A stretch of 64,000 nt of DNA, taken from Bryopsis sp. KO-2023 (taxonomy: Eukaryota; Chlorophyta; Ulvophyceae; Bryopsidales; Bryopsidaceae). A model generated the notes under the pieces. That model had not been told where the DNA came from. It searched no databases and was given only the letters and a program-made list of their open reading frames with translations. The stretch lies in the NCBI GenBank assembly GCA_030272585.1, contig BSYQ01000010.1:1364001-1428000 (forward strand), in the 5' to 3' direction. Positions 1 to 12,053 of the stretch are shown in pieces (positions within the stretch are counted from its first letter, which is position 1; the number at the start of each line of letters is the position of its first letter). Made by a program: the position numbers and the translations under genes.

Positions 1-3000
1 CTATTCTGAACCCCACCAGCCAGTCGGGGGATGGACTGCAACAAATGTGCATATCGACTGTAAGTCTGTTTTCACCCTCATTCCTCAAACTCCGACCCCC
101 CCCCCCCCCCTCCACCCATTTAGAATCACATAAAAAAAAAACTCAAAAAGTCCACAAGTATGTCAAATAACCTCCGTGCAATCGGAAATTGGAAATTCTT
201 TCATATTTGTATATATATTGAGATGGAATCAGAGTTGCAATAAATGTAATACGTTGGGTTGCTGTGCACTTGAATGTCACGATTGAGAAATGCTATATTC
301 GGGCGTATTCGTTTCTTGTTCTAATTTTTTTCCTCGAAACAGGGACTGAGGGCGCAAGCTGCTGTGGATGAATTCTTTGTGAACCTGGCAGTTTGTAATA
401 CCGTGGTTCCAACTATATCTGGAGAAGGCGAATTACAGTATCAGGTCGGCAGCACATGAAAATATCGAGTGTAAACGTGTTACGTTTAAAAAAATAAGAA
501 TCTGTTTTTTTTCCAATTTTTAATTAAATATTTTTTATATATGATAATATGTAAGATATACGTCTGTCCAAATATTGACAAGAAGAGAAATAAGGGAAGC
601 GAATTTCACATATTCGATTGTTTCATTTATTTTTGTTTTTTTGCACTCCAGTCCATATTTTATTGTTTTATTTTTTTTCTCTTTTTCAAACTTTAATTGA
701 ATTCAATTCCATCGATCAGTCAACGTTTTGTGCTGAGGGCCTACCCCATGGAGCCAAGAATTTCACACAATTTATGGAAGAGAATTGTTGCAGTTTGGGT
801 TTTTGACATGCCTTGCTTGTGTCAGGCAGAGTCTCCGGACGAGGAAGCCCTGGTTCAAGGTGCTGCATATCTGGGCTACCGGCTTTTGTCCAGATCCACC
901 GACCAGGTGGAAGTGGAAGTTCACGGTGAAGTTCTGTCTTTCGCCGTTCTGGCGGTCCTGGAATTCAACAGCGACCGAAAGCGAATGAGCATCCTTTGTC
1001 GATGCCCTGACGACACAATAAGGTAACCCCTCCACCCAAAACTAACCCTTCCACTCAGCGGTTTCAATCAGATTTTTTTTTTTTTTTTGTAATTGCCCTT
1101 TTATTAGGAAGTCGCATTATTTTTACCTAAACAAAGAAATAAAAACAAAACTTAGAAACAAAAACAAAACTTGGAAAAGGTGGTGTTTTTGTGTGTGTGT
1201 GGATGTGGTGTGCTGTTGTAACGAGTTCTTGCAGAAGTGGGGTTTTGATTTCCTGTTTGGCTTTGGATGGAAAATTCTGGGTAAGTGGAATGGCTGAACT
1301 TTTTGGCTGGGTATTCTCACAGACTTTTCTGCAAGGGGGCGGACACAGTGATAATGGAGCGTCTGTCCGCTCGGCAACCTTGCAAAGATCAAACCACTTC
1401 CCATTTGGGCTCCATGGCGAAAGGAGGTTTCCGAACACTCGCGATTTCGCAGAAAGAAATTAGTAAGGAGTACTACAAGGACTGGCAGCGGAATTTCCAC
1501 AAGGCCAGCGTTTCCCTGACGAACCGGGAAGAAAAAATTGCCAGGATGGCAGAGGAAATCGAAACTGAGCTGATGTTACTGGGGGCAACAGCAGTGGAGG
1601 ATAAACTCCAGGTTTGGTGGAAGAAAACAACAGCGTATATATGTACTATTTTTAACAGCAACAGTTTCCAGGAAACTAGCAAAAAAATATATATCTTTTC
1701 TTTTGTGAATCAATGAATGAATAAATGTTTAATTTACATTAGGCAAACTTGCCCAACAAAGGCCGTCGACAACAAGGTGCTTTTTCTTATATAAAATATA
1801 AAATCTTATCCCAGAGACTGGGCAATAGCGTTACGATTAGTGGGGTTTTCTCACGAACAAACATGATTTTTTTCAAAATCCAATATCGTTTGACCATATG
1901 GTATGTTAATGGATGCAGGTTGGAGTGCCCGACGCAATTGCTGGCCTTTCCAGAGCCGGAATCAAGCTTTGGGTTCTGACTGGGGATAAATTGGAGACGG
2001 CTGTGACCATCAGTCGATCTTGCAACCTTTTCACCGACGACATGCAGCTGGAGTACATCCGAGAAGCGGATTTTCAAAGCAAAAAGAAAGTACGGGTACG
2101 AGTAAAAGATATTTGTGGCCTTCTGTCGACTAATACAGCTGCCCCCGTCAATCCTGCATCCAAAACGTAATCAGAACTGTGTTTGGGGGGGGGGGTTATC
2201 CACACAGTTTTTTTTTAATCCGTCAGCTGCTTTCTTGGAGGTCGCCTGCTTTGGAGTGTTTGTGTGGATAACTTGGGATAAAAATGGAGTGTGTTGATTG
2301 CTTGTTTTTTTTTTTGTCATTTCCCTCAGTTCCTGCAACAAAAATACCTTGAAATCGAAGCCAAAGCCTCGCGATCTTTGGATGGAGTATCTCGGATTGG
2401 GCTGGTAATAGAGGGGGCAGCGCTGGCCATTGCTTTGCAACCAGAATACCAAGACCTTTTCCTGGACCTGTGTAAACATTGTAGAGCAGTGGTTTGCTGC
2501 CGAGTGTCCCCCATACAAAAGGCCCAGGTCAGAGATTCGTACGTACATATGGCTTCGTACGTACAATTCCCATGACAGTCATAGACACATGATCTACTTT
2601 ATTTGCTGTTAGTTTCATGATGGATTCTTGAACAGAAACGAAGGAATCGTCAAGTAATGTGAATCGAATGAGTTACTTAATTCGAATCTTAATCGTTACA
2701 ATGTGAATTTTTTGTTTTTGAAGATTATTGGTTTCCCTGGGCAGGTGACCAATTTAGTGAAACAAAAGGCTGGAGCCATAACTTTGGCAATCGGGGACGG
2801 AGCCAATGATGTGGGAATGATTCAAGCGGCTCATATCGGGGTGGGCATCAGCGGCAGGGAGGGCAGGGCAGCCGTTCTTGCCAGCGATTTTTCCATGTGT
2901 CAATTTGCGTTTTTGAAGCGGCTGCTGCTGGTGCACGGCCGATGGTCTTACAAGAGAAACTCCGAAGTCGTTCTGTATGCCTTTTACAAGAATTTTGCCT

Positions 3001-3188
3001 ACTGTTTGGCAAATGTATACTTGAACTTTTTCTGGGCAGGTAAAGACACCTGGGCTGGGCATTCGATTAAACTACTGTTGAAAATGAAAAATCCCCTTCC
3101 CCCAAAAAAAGATTGGTTTCAACTTCGGAATATAGGAAATAATGTTGGTTACCTTAGGCAAGCAATTGGCACAGTGTGGCTAAATAGG

Positions 3189-3222
<34 letters not shown>

Positions 3223-4947
3223 GGGGGGGGGGGGGCGGGGGGTGGTGTGGGTTCCAACTTTCATAAATGTTTTGGAACAATTACATATGTTATACTTATT
3301 TGAGTGGAAAATAGACAAATGTGGAAATGATATTTGGGGGGATTCCACAACAATCCTAAAAACGAATCCTAAAGCATCCACCTCAGAGCGCATCAATTTT
3401 TTTTCGCTCCCCGAATAGAGATAATTCTCTGAGAATATGTTTCTGTGCGTGTTTTTCCTTTTTCAGGATTTTCATCACAACCAATATATGGATCTGCCCT
3501 CATCGCCACTTACAACGTTTTTTGGACTTCTCTGCCTACCATGGCCTTCGCAATTCTGGAGCAAGACGTGAAAGCTGACACCGTCATGAAAGCCCCGGAG
3601 TTGTACATGGAAACCATGCTGGAATCGCGAAAAACGTTTTTCTTGGGGTTGGGGAGGTACGTGTTGCTAATAATTCATTACGTAATGGGTTGCAGCAGGT
3701 CAAATTGCCTTTTGCAACATCTAATTTCAATGTTTATGATTTATTGAATTGTGGTAAATCACCAGCATCTGTTTTCTGCAGCAACCATACTAAGTAGTTT
3801 TGCATATTTTGGAACAAGGTTGTCTGCTTGTGTTCGATTTTTTTTTTTTTAATTCCACGGAGGATTTTGTTTTCTGATATTCTCTGTGTTTGTTTCTTGG
3901 AAAACAGGTGGCTGATGGAGGCTGTCTGGCACTCGGTGTTGACATATGTTTTGCCAGTTTTTGCCCTTTCCTCAGCAGAAGCCAACGGGAAAATGATTGG
4001 GTTGGATGCTGCAGGGGTGGCTATTTACACGGCAGTCATAATGACAGTCAATCTCAAGGTGAATATTCCCCCCCCAAAAAAAAAATAAAAATAATAATAA
4101 ATAACCTACTAGAAACTGTCCTGAAAGAAAAAACCGTCTATGGTCAGACATTGTACATATGCAACGTGTGGGAAAAATTATGGCTGTATGTCTTCCACTG
4201 ATTTCTGTGTTTCTTTAAATTTCCACAGGTGGTGGTCAGAACCCAACATTGGACGGCAATCAGTGCCTTTATGATATTTTTCATCAGCATATTCCTGTGG
4301 TTTCCGTTCGTCGCTGCCTGCAGCTACTTGTGGGAATGGTATGGCATCCTTCCGGATATGTCGGGGGTGGCGGCTCGGCTGTTCAACACCCCTTCCTTTT
4401 GGCTCTCCGCTGTGATCGGTGCACCGTTGATAAGCATCCTCCTGGACGTCGTTTTGATTGCTTTTCAAAATAGATTTCTGCCAGGGGATCACCGAATATA
4501 TCAGGTAGGCCAATGAACTGTCGACACACTTCTTGCTGATTTTTTTTTTTTTTTTTTTTTTTGGGGGGGGGGGGGGGTAAAAACGTACCTTTTGATTTTT
4601 TTTGTTTTTTAAGATAAGGATTTTGTGCTAATCCTTGGCTAAGTTTTGGAAAGTTTGTAGCCGTATGTAAATTCTTTCTCCTTGAGAAAGTATTAAATTG
4701 GGTAAATTATATTTTTTTTGTTTTTTAATCAACAGCAAGGTTACGAGCTTTCATGTTGATTGCGATCATGAATTAATTCAGATAAGGTCGAGGGGAAAGA
4801 TAAGGAAAAGCGACAGTTTGTTTGACTTTTTGTTTGTTTTTTTCCCAGGAAAAAACTGCCAGAGCAGATTTACCAGACACTGAAAGGAGCGACAGTTCAC
4901 TAGCGCCGTCCGTGGGCCTTGTGAATCGAAAGCAAGGGAGATCTTGA
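1..4947 (+). CDS. P4-type ATPase (phospholipid flippase), 3' part, 11 exons
   Basis: Membrane pump of the aminophospholipid-flippase family, expected to move phospholipids between leaflets using ATP. Exons by GT-AG junctions and continuous frame: 1-59, 343-444, 826-1022, 1323-1611, 1919-about 2101, 2330-2527, 2745-3039, 3467-3656, 3908-4058, 4229-4504, 4849-4947 (stop TGA at 4945). The fifth exon's donor is ambiguous (after 2089, 2095 or 2101, all in phase). Visible landmarks: [13 protein letters not shown] and [15 protein letters not shown] in the nucleotide-binding domain, [39 protein letters not shown], the phosphorylation-domain hinge [16 protein letters not shown] (about 2793-2840), FYKN in TM5, then hydrophobic exons for TM5-10. 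The DKTGT aspartate and actuator domain lie upstream of the window. The tail after TM10 is short (about 32 residues). No frameshift or stop interrupts the frame. Family assignment is firm; substrate and subfamily cannot be read. Confidence 0.95.
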
Positions 4948-7816
4948 CAGGAAGGGAGTTCCAATGGAAATGAAAACCCAAAAAGAAAAAAAAAAAAAAA
5001 AAGAAAAAAAGGTTTGCATTGTTGGGACCCAGGGTTTTTTTCTTAAATACAAAAGCAGGGTATAAGTGGGCAAGAGAGAGAGGTGTGGAAAAAAAAAAAG
5101 TTCCAAGTGAGCATGTGCAGAAGGCCAAAAGAACAAAAAAAAATTCCAAGGGCTGCTAGAGTGCACTTGCAGGTTTGCGTTTGTGTGTGTGTGTGTGTGT
5201 ATATGAGATGATGCTTTAAAAAAAAAACGCTTCTAGGACTGACACTGCTAAAAAAAACGCTGGCAAAAAAGAATCCTTGAGAAAAGATCGGAGGTCGTTA
5301 AAATTTTCATCAGCAGGATATGTTTTCCAGCCAAACCAGTGAGGTAGGCATTCGTGAGTCGTTTTTTATGGCAGCGAGATTCGAACTCCGGTTGAGAAAA
5401 GATGGGGGGGAAAATTAAAAGCCAAGGGAATGAGTATCTTACTCACCCCAGCTGCACTCACAGACAGCTTCCCCTGGTGAGGGGGAGAAAAAAAACTTTT
5501 GTGAGGAAGACATACACACTCACGGTTCGTCTGAGAGGTAGGAGAAATTCCGTTGTTTTTTTTTCCTCCCCTGTTCTTTGTTGGACGATGGTTTGACATG
5601 TTTGAAAGGTTCGGAAATCCAAAAGGCTTTTTTTGGGGGAAAAAGGGAAAATTGTATGAGTGCTGAAACATTGAATGAATTGCTTGGTCACGATTTCGTT
5701 TTCTGGGAGGGGGGGGGGGGGGGGGGAAGAGACTGTGGGGTGTTTTTTAAACGGAAAAAGAATGGGGGGTTGGATCTTGTATTGGCAGGTAGGGGGGTGT
5801 AAAGTTGATTTTTGTTTCAAACACCGGCCGACTCTGTGGGAGGGATGTTGTTCATGGTGTGGCAAAACGAAATTCAAAAACGATGGTTGCAGGGTAATTG
5901 GGACAGCTCCTGTGCAAGTGTGATTGCTTCAGAGAAAACGCAAAGGTTTTGCTGTCTGTAAGTTTTGAGTCGGGTTGATTGTTTGGAAGGAAAAAAAAAA
6001 GAATGTGTCGAAAAAAGACTCGTGGGGTAGGGTGAGGAAGAGTGAGACGCACAAGGGGAGAGTGAAAAAAGAGTGAGAATTTTGTTGATATCGATTTGAC
6101 AGAGAGAAATATATATATATATGTGGCATACTGTTGTGATACTTGAGTTGGTGGTGGTTTTTTTAAAGACGAGAAAAGAAAAGAAGAAGAAAAAAATGTC
6201 CCTGTTTTTACGTAATTGTGATTCAGGTGGGAAGAGGTTTGGGGGGTAGGGGGGGTGACAAGAAGGTTTAAAAAAAAAAAAAAAGATGAGAGGGCAGAGG
6301 GGTGTATTTGACATAATGCAAAAACAGACCGTGTGTGTTTTTCTCGGCGGCATTAATTTTTTTTTTCGTTTTTTTTGTTTTTTTTTTCTGAGGTGGTTAT
6401 ATAAAAAAAAAAGAAACAATGCTTTCTGATTCGATCCATGACTGGGTTTTGTGTAAAATTGATCGGATCGATTGTTTCAGTTGGGAAATATGGAGCGATG
6501 GACGGGGTGTGGGGGTAAAAAGAAAAACCCTGCGGAAAAAAGAAAAAGAAAAAAACGTAGAGAAAGATAACATTAAGATTAATCTCGGTTATGAATAATC
6601 CTTGTTTCTCTTTTTCTCTACGAAAATTAATGGAGAGGTAACGTGTGTTTGGTAGTTTTTGTTTTTGTTTTTTTTTTCCAATTGTGTTGTATTCGAATAT
6701 ATAGCCAGAGTCAGAAAAAAAAGAAAAAATATCTATTCTCGACTTGAACAAGATTTCTTGTGGTGGGGGGTGTTTTTTGATTCTGTTTTTCTGATGTGTG
6801 TGTATGTGTGGTTTTTTTCGAACTGTCCTGATCGCCTGATTTTACCAAAAACCATCTTTTGAAAAAAAGTTTAATCACCTAATAGTGGGGCATGCTTGTA
6901 TTCTGTAGAAATGGGTCCAATCAACTGTTTGTGAATCCTGTGTGTAACTCTAGTGGATGGATTTGAAGGAAATGACTCAGTTCACAGGGGGAGGGGGGGG
7001 GAAATCGTTGAGAAATGGTCGGGATTTTTCTGTAAGTTTTGGTTTTTTTTCCACAGGGCCTGTTTCTTCCTCCCACATACTGCTGGGTTTTTTTCAGTCC
7101 CAGAAAAACCCTGCTCTTTTGGTTTTCTGTTTGGAAGGGAGCGTGGTCGGATCATAGTTTGCTTCTGTGAATTCTTCTTTTTACTATTCACCATCATTCA
7201 TTGTCCTTCCCCCTACAAACAAACAAGCATCAATTACATTGTGTAGGAGAGATATTCTCCTATAACAATGATCAGTAGAAAAATCAAATGTGACCATGTG
7301 TATTTTAATGTTGGAATTCCATTGGCTTTTCCTCCCCCCTACCCCCCCCCCAAAATGAAAAAAATGAAAAAAATGAAAAGATGCAGCATGACTAAGATCC
7401 ACTTAGGGTTATTGTCGATGACTTATTGAAGCCTTTCCCAGTCAGACACTGCTGCACAATCTGTGGTGTCTGACCAGAGTCTATGACTACCAACCACTTG
7501 CACAAGCATGTGCTGAACTTAGCTTCTTTGAAAATCGTTCAGGACTACAAGAAACCCCCTCCATACTGACAAATTCTATCCAACTGATTTGATGGTTCCC
7601 TAACACAAAACAATTCGCTTCAGCAGGAGCTGAAATTGAAACCGATCATGCAGTAGCATAACCCAGTCCAGTTGGCGTTACGTTTCCACAGAAACGCTTT
7701 TCGTTTTCCACACAAAACAGTAGCTGCTCGTCAGTTTCATTTGAAGGGCCACGCACAAACGAAAAGTTCACCAAAAAGGACATAATGCTGATTTTCATCC
7801 CTTTTCCACATTCGTC
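4948..7816. other. Intergenic region, low-complexity, no gene recognised
   Basis: This stretch starts with the presumed 3' untranslated region of the flippase gene. It holds A-rich runs (4980-5010, 5089-5098), a TG microsatellite near 5180-5200, a long poly-G run near 5708-5727, an AT run near 6110-6122 and many T or A homopolymers. All open frames are short and built from homopolymers (Phe/Lys/Pro-rich). At 7447-7566 a broken frame resembles a zinc finger (see findings). I see no convincing exon. Confidence 0.6.
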
Positions 7817-10285
7817 ATGACTGCTGTGAGGTTCGTGACTTTGGCTATCGTTGCCTTCATTTGTGCTGCAGCAAAAACGTCGAAAAAAGGTGCGAATCGT
7901 GGACTTCGCTTAAGAAACCAAACAGGGAGACGCCACGATCCACGGACGTCGTCCCTGCTGTTCGGAGACCTTTTAGGAAGGAGAAAACAAAATCCTGCTG
8001 TGTCGCCCGCACCTTTCCCGCTTCGGTGTGCAACTGCAGAATGAAAATTTTCAAAAAATGGTGTCTGGAGGGGTTTCTAATCTGAAATGGGTGATGCAGT
8101 GCCATCAGTTGAGTAACTCCCAACTAGTTCCAGAGATTGAACAGCCAAAATCCAGGGGGACATTGTTTGGTTTTTTTTCCCTATTTTTGTTGAGGTGCTG
8201 ACTGGAGTTGCTGTGTGGCATACAGACATCTGCAGACGAGAAAAAATTCTCCCAAGTTTGATATCCCCCAAACCTAAAACTGCACCAAAAATTGCGGTAA
8301 GAATTTTCTTTTTTTCCTTATGTTTCTGCAGCTTCCTGGTTTCTCGAAACCAAAAGGGAAGCACTGTAAATTTCGGCCGATCTTTTTGGGGTGCTGGAAA
8401 CCTGTGAAGTGATTTCTGCAGCTTTTTCAGTTGTGGGGGAATTTCAGTATCGGATGCTGGGAGTTGGTTGATTTCTTTAGAACGATCGTTTCTTGCTTGT
8501 TTTGCACGGACATTCTTCAACTTAATGTTTCAGGTCATTCTGAAAAAGGGGTGTTTTTTTATTTGTGAGGAAATTTTTGCTGATTGATTGAAGGAAGGGA
8601 GCCGGGCGGCAGATGGACGATATCCGTACATAGTTTCATTATGGCAGCTTTTTGGCAGGGATGACAGAAACGAAAACGATTATCGGTATTTCTGTGGAGC
8701 CGCTTTGATCGCTCCGGACTGGGTAATAACTGCTGCATCTTGCGTGGACCCCAAAAGAAATGGTGTGGAGAATCCTGCCGTGTTTGGTGGGACCATTTGG
8801 AGGGAGGGTCCATTCCCAGAGGTATGACGACGCTACGATCGCTGCCAGCTGTGTTGAAACACTGTCGATTAATTTTGATAATTTTCCGTAAGCAAAACGC
8901 ATATACGGAATACGGTGCGAACGAGTTTTTTTTCCTTTCCAACTTCTAGTTATTATCGTGTTGAACAATCGATATCCACTGCCTTTTTTTTTTTTTGGAG
9001 GACAGAAATATCGTAGCGATTTTTCAAGATTCATTACATGTATGTGTGTTTTTGATGTTTGGGAATCACACTTGTACTTTCTGGGAATATTGCTCATACC
9101 ATCCCCACCCCACACTGTTTTGCAGTTATCATTTTCAACCAAGACGTTCCTCCACCCCGGGTGGGTGTCAAACCCTTTCTCCAGGGCAGGGTTTGATGTC
9201 GCACTGCTGAAGCTCCCTTGTCGGTCAAACCTGCCCATCGTCAAGCTGCCACCCAAAGGTTTCAAAAACAAGGTTGGAGACAGCCTTTGGGCCATCGGTT
9301 GGGGCCGGACTGGACCCAGCACCCCTTTCGCCGACAGACTGAACGAGGTGAAACTGCCACGGACCGACCCACGTTTTTGCAGTCAAGTCCTGAAATTCCG
9401 ACTGGCCAAATCATTGATTTGTGCAGGGAGGGGCATTGGAGATATTTGTCAGGGTGAGTCAGTTGTTGAGTGGTGGTGGGTTTGATTCTTATAGAGATCC
9501 TTTGGAAAGGAAAAGGGGTCGATACATGCTTGCAAGAGCAATCGGGTCATATTCGATTTCAAGATGGCTTGTAGTTGCGTGAATTGCAAATTGAATTTAA
9601 AAAAAAACGTGAAAAAAAAAATTGAAATGTAGGAAAGGAGCAGAGATCATCCCTGCTCAATGTGTATATTCTTGAAAAGTGACAGAAAATAAAATAAAAT
9701 AAATAAAATAGAAATGGGTTGGTGGAAATATTTCCATTAATAATGGGGGTGGGGCTCGGTTTTTCATTGGTTTTTTATGGTTTTATTGTTTCAGGTGATA
9801 CTGGCAGCCCCCTTGTGTCCAGAGGTGAATCCTTTGAGAAGGATGTTCTGGTAGGGGTCTCCCCAGAATTGATCGGCAATTGCGACTTCGTTGGAAAGCC
9901 TGTCGTATTCACGGCCGTCGGCTCCGTGAGGGACTGGGTCGATAAAACCATTGCAGCAAACACCGATACAGACCCAGTGTCTGGCTCAGATACTGTCGGT
10001 GCTCTGAAAAAGGAAAGTGAAAAGCAACCGAAAGCAGTGTCTGGCTCAGATATCGTCGGTGCTCTGAAAAAGGGAAGTGAAAAGCAGCCGAAAGCCAGCA
10101 AATTAATCGGACTTGCTGTTGAACAAGACAGAGCTTTTGCAGTCATGGGAGCAGTGAGGATTTCTGAAAAGCGTGGGCTGTTGGAAGAATTGTCCATCGC
10201 TTTTGTGGAGGCAGTGGAAAGTGGGGTCGACGAAGATGTACTGAATCCAGCCCTCGAATTGACTCTAGAGGTTCTGGGAGACTGA
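7817..10285 (+). CDS. Secreted trypsin-fold protein, probable pseudoprotease
   Basis: ATG 7817 opens a typical signal peptide (charged start, then LAIVAFICAAA). Firm downstream exons are about 8594-8821, 9126-9453 and 9795-10285 (stop). A further exon at about 8195-8296 would end in KIA and join EGSRAADGRYPYIVSLW, resembling the activation-site region of S1 proteases. Joins between the first exon and 8594 are uncertain. The chymotrypsin-fold landmarks are present: YFCGAALIAPDWVITAASC, FDVALLKLP, AIGWGR and GDICQGDTGSPLV. The histidine of the usual TAAHC is serine, and the nucleophile serine of GDSGG is threonine (GDTGS). Only the aspartate of the triad remains (FDVALL). The family normally cleaves peptide bonds; this one probably cannot, so an adhesive, inhibitory or immune-type binding role is possible but is inference. 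The C-terminal extension carries two 20-residue repeats and an acidic tail. Confidence 0.8.
9977..10096 (+). repeat. Two tandem 60-bp coding repeats in the pseudoprotease tail
   Basis: Copies at 9977-10036 and 10037-10096 each encode VSGSD-VGALKK-SEKQPKA with only a few differences. Both stay in frame and lie just after the protease fold, forming a Lys/Glu/Ser-rich linker. Their high similarity points to a recent duplication. Confidence 0.9.
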
Positions 10286-11155
10286 GTGAAAAGAATTGTT
10301 GATTGTTGGGGACTGGGGGAGATGACAGCGGGGAGGGCTGTGAATTATTATAATTGAGGACTGAAGGGTTGCTGTGTTGGAAATGTTCTGTAGCATAGTG
10401 TGATAAATGATGAGGTGCTGGATGTTGTGAGTGTCTTTTTGGCACGTTTAAACGACTTTTTAATTTATCGTGGGTATGGGTTTATCGTTCTACCCTACGC
10501 GGAGACGCAACTAGATTGTCTTTTGCACCCGATTCTTGCACAGTGCCTGCTCATACACCTCCTCCCTTGTTTTATTCCCAGCAGCTGTTTGAATAAACAA
10601 GCATATTGGATAAGTGTTGGGGTAGGCTTTGTAGAGCTGGAGAGGATGGTAGCAATTTGCTACTAGCAAAAACCTGGATGCAGAGAGTTTTGCCAGCTTG
10701 AGCAGCTTAGCTGCCCTTGCTGCAGATCACTGTGCTGTTGTGTTTAGGAGTCGGTTTTCATCAACATTCTTGCCCCCGGTGTGTTTTTCTTTTGGCCCGC
10801 TGTGGCCCCCCAAAACCTTGCCTGGCAGTTTTTTGGGCCCCGATGTCGACGTTTCATCATGAGATAATTTTGGGCCGCAAAAGAGCCACTTCCACCCAAG
10901 GTTTGGTAGGACTGCACACATCGAAGAAAACATTGGACAATTCCACAAAAGTCACAACCAATAGAGAACACTCTTTCTTTCGAACAAATCTGGCATTCAG
11001 GGACTGCGAAATTTACAAAACAGAATTACTTATGGCCTGGTAACCGATCGGTCAAAGATCAATGGTTGGGTAATATTGGAACAGAGGAGATCAAGGACGA
11101 ATATTGAGATGTAAACAGATTCAGATTTGAAAAAAAATAAAAAATAAATACTTAC
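10286..11155. other. Intergenic or untranslated DNA, possible minus-strand exons
   Basis: The first 300 bp are the likely 3' untranslated region of the trypsin-fold gene. The remainder holds short unrecognised frames on both strands. A minus-strand frame at 10744-10971 could be a downstream exon of the minus-strand gene that includes 11156-11305, but nothing in it matches a family I know. Confidence 0.4.
10592..10597 (+). promoter_or_regulatory. Possible polyadenylation signal AATAAA
   Basis: The hexamer AATAAA lies about 310 bp past the stop of the trypsin-fold gene, in the same direction. It is a candidate only; position and sequence are all that support it. Confidence 0.3.
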
Positions 11156-11305
11156 AACAGACAAAAGTTCGTTCTTAGCAAAAACCTCGGTTCCTGGACC
11201 GTGTAGACTGGATGTGATTTCTTCACATCCAGTGCTCTGATTCAAGTCTGACATCCGTAAAAGACTTTGCTGGCTTCTCCGACCAGTACATTTATTCTCC
11301 AGTTG
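11156..11305 (-). CDS. Possible internal exon of a minus-strand gene, unknown product
   Basis: Read on the minus strand, a TTTCAG acceptor just above 11305 opens a frame that ends at a strong GTAAGT donor (11155 downward), followed by a T-rich intron-like stretch. The 50 residues are polar and unlike any family I recognise. It lies 0.2 kb downstream of the proline-rich exon on the same strand and could belong to the same transcript, although the simplest donor of that exon is in a different phase. Confidence 0.3.
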
Positions 11306-11501
11306 CTGAAACACTAATGTTTGGAGGACGAAACTGAACTTGGGCAGGATAGGCAACTCTTTTTTTCACATCGCCCTTCACAAACCACGGCCACGTCTCT
11401 TGTTGGAGCGACCACGTCCTGAACAGCCAAAAAAACGGTGTGAAGGATGTGAACCTTGAACAGTAGTCAAGTGACCACAGAATTGTTGCCATGGGTTGCT
11501 C

Positions 11502-12053
11502 TCACGACCAACCTTTCTTTTTGATCTTGGAGAAATGAGGAACGGTGGGGACGTGAGGAACTGGGGGAACTGTGGGGACGTGAGGAACTGGGGGAACGGT
11601 GGGGACATGTGGAACAGGAGGGACCGTGGGGACATGAGGAACTGGGGGGACCGTGGGGACGTTAGGAACTGGGGGGACCGTGGGGACGTTAGGAACTGGG
11701 GGGACCGTGGGGACGTGGGGCACTGGAGGGACTGTAGGAACATGAGGAACTGGGGGAACATTGGGAACGTGGGGCACTGGAGGGACGGTAGGGACATGAG
11801 GAAGAGGAGGAACGGTGGGCACGTGCGGAACTGGAGGGACGGTAGGAACATGTGGTACTGGCGGAACTAAAGGAGCGTGAGGAACTGGAGGAACGGTAGG
11901 AACATGAGGAACTGGAGGAACGGTGGGGACATGTGGTGTCGGGGTCTTCGACTTCCCTCGTTTAGCCCCCAGGAGATCCTTGCCTGTTGCAGCACCGTAA
12001 TCATTTTGATATAGAAAAAGACGCAAACCAGCGAAGTTCAATCCAGCAAAAAC
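11502..12053 (-). CDS. Proline-rich nonapeptide-repeat protein exon
   Basis: One open minus-strand frame of about 180 residues with no ATG. It opens just after a CTACAG that could be a splice acceptor, so an upstream coding exon above 12053 is likely but not identified. The first about 35 residues are mixed (including GLRLFLYQNDYG, then a basic stretch). The rest is about 14 copies of HVPTVPPVP, ending in a lysine-rich tail and TGA. Such Pro/Val/Thr repeats usually form extended, often secreted or cell-wall, structures. No signal peptide is visible in this exon. The opposite strand is also open through part of the repeat, as expected for a 27-bp unit. I prefer the minus strand because its frame is longer and begins and ends with non-repetitive sequence. 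Confidence 0.5.
   Translation of the reverse strand, partial: VFAGLNFAGLRLFLYQNDYGAATGKDLLGAKRGKSKTPTPHVPTVPPVPHVPTVPPVPHAPLVPPVPHVPTVPPVPHVPTVPPLPHVPTVPPVPHVPNVPPVPHVPTVPPVPHVPTVPPVPNVPTVPPVPNVPTVPPVPHVPTVPPVPHVPTVPPVPHVPTVPPVPHVPTVPHFSKIKKKGWS
11538..11933 (-). repeat. 27-bp tandem repeat, about 14.5 copies
   Basis: Each unit encodes HVPTVPPVP on the minus strand. Variants include HAPLVPPVP, HVPTVPPLP, HVPNVPPVP and NVPTVPPVP. Most differences between copies are single-base, and the unit length keeps the frame. The two NVPTVPPVP units are adjacent, which suggests local duplication or unequal exchange. Confidence 0.85.

Noticed and set aside
5458..6751. Several minus-strand frames up to 181 codons, rich in Phe, Lys and Pro
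   Set aside because: Built from homopolymers and poly-G/poly-T runs, with no splice context or domain.
11496..11870. Plus-strand frame rich in Gly, Asn, Trp and Arg through the 27-bp repeat
   Set aside because: It is the complement of the proline-rich array. A 27-bp unit without stops stays open in several frames, and this one is shorter and lacks unique flanking sequence.
11538..11933. Regular repeats that might suggest a CRISPR array
   Set aside because: Units are 27 bp, directly adjacent without spacers, and keep a protein frame; the genome is eukaryotic.
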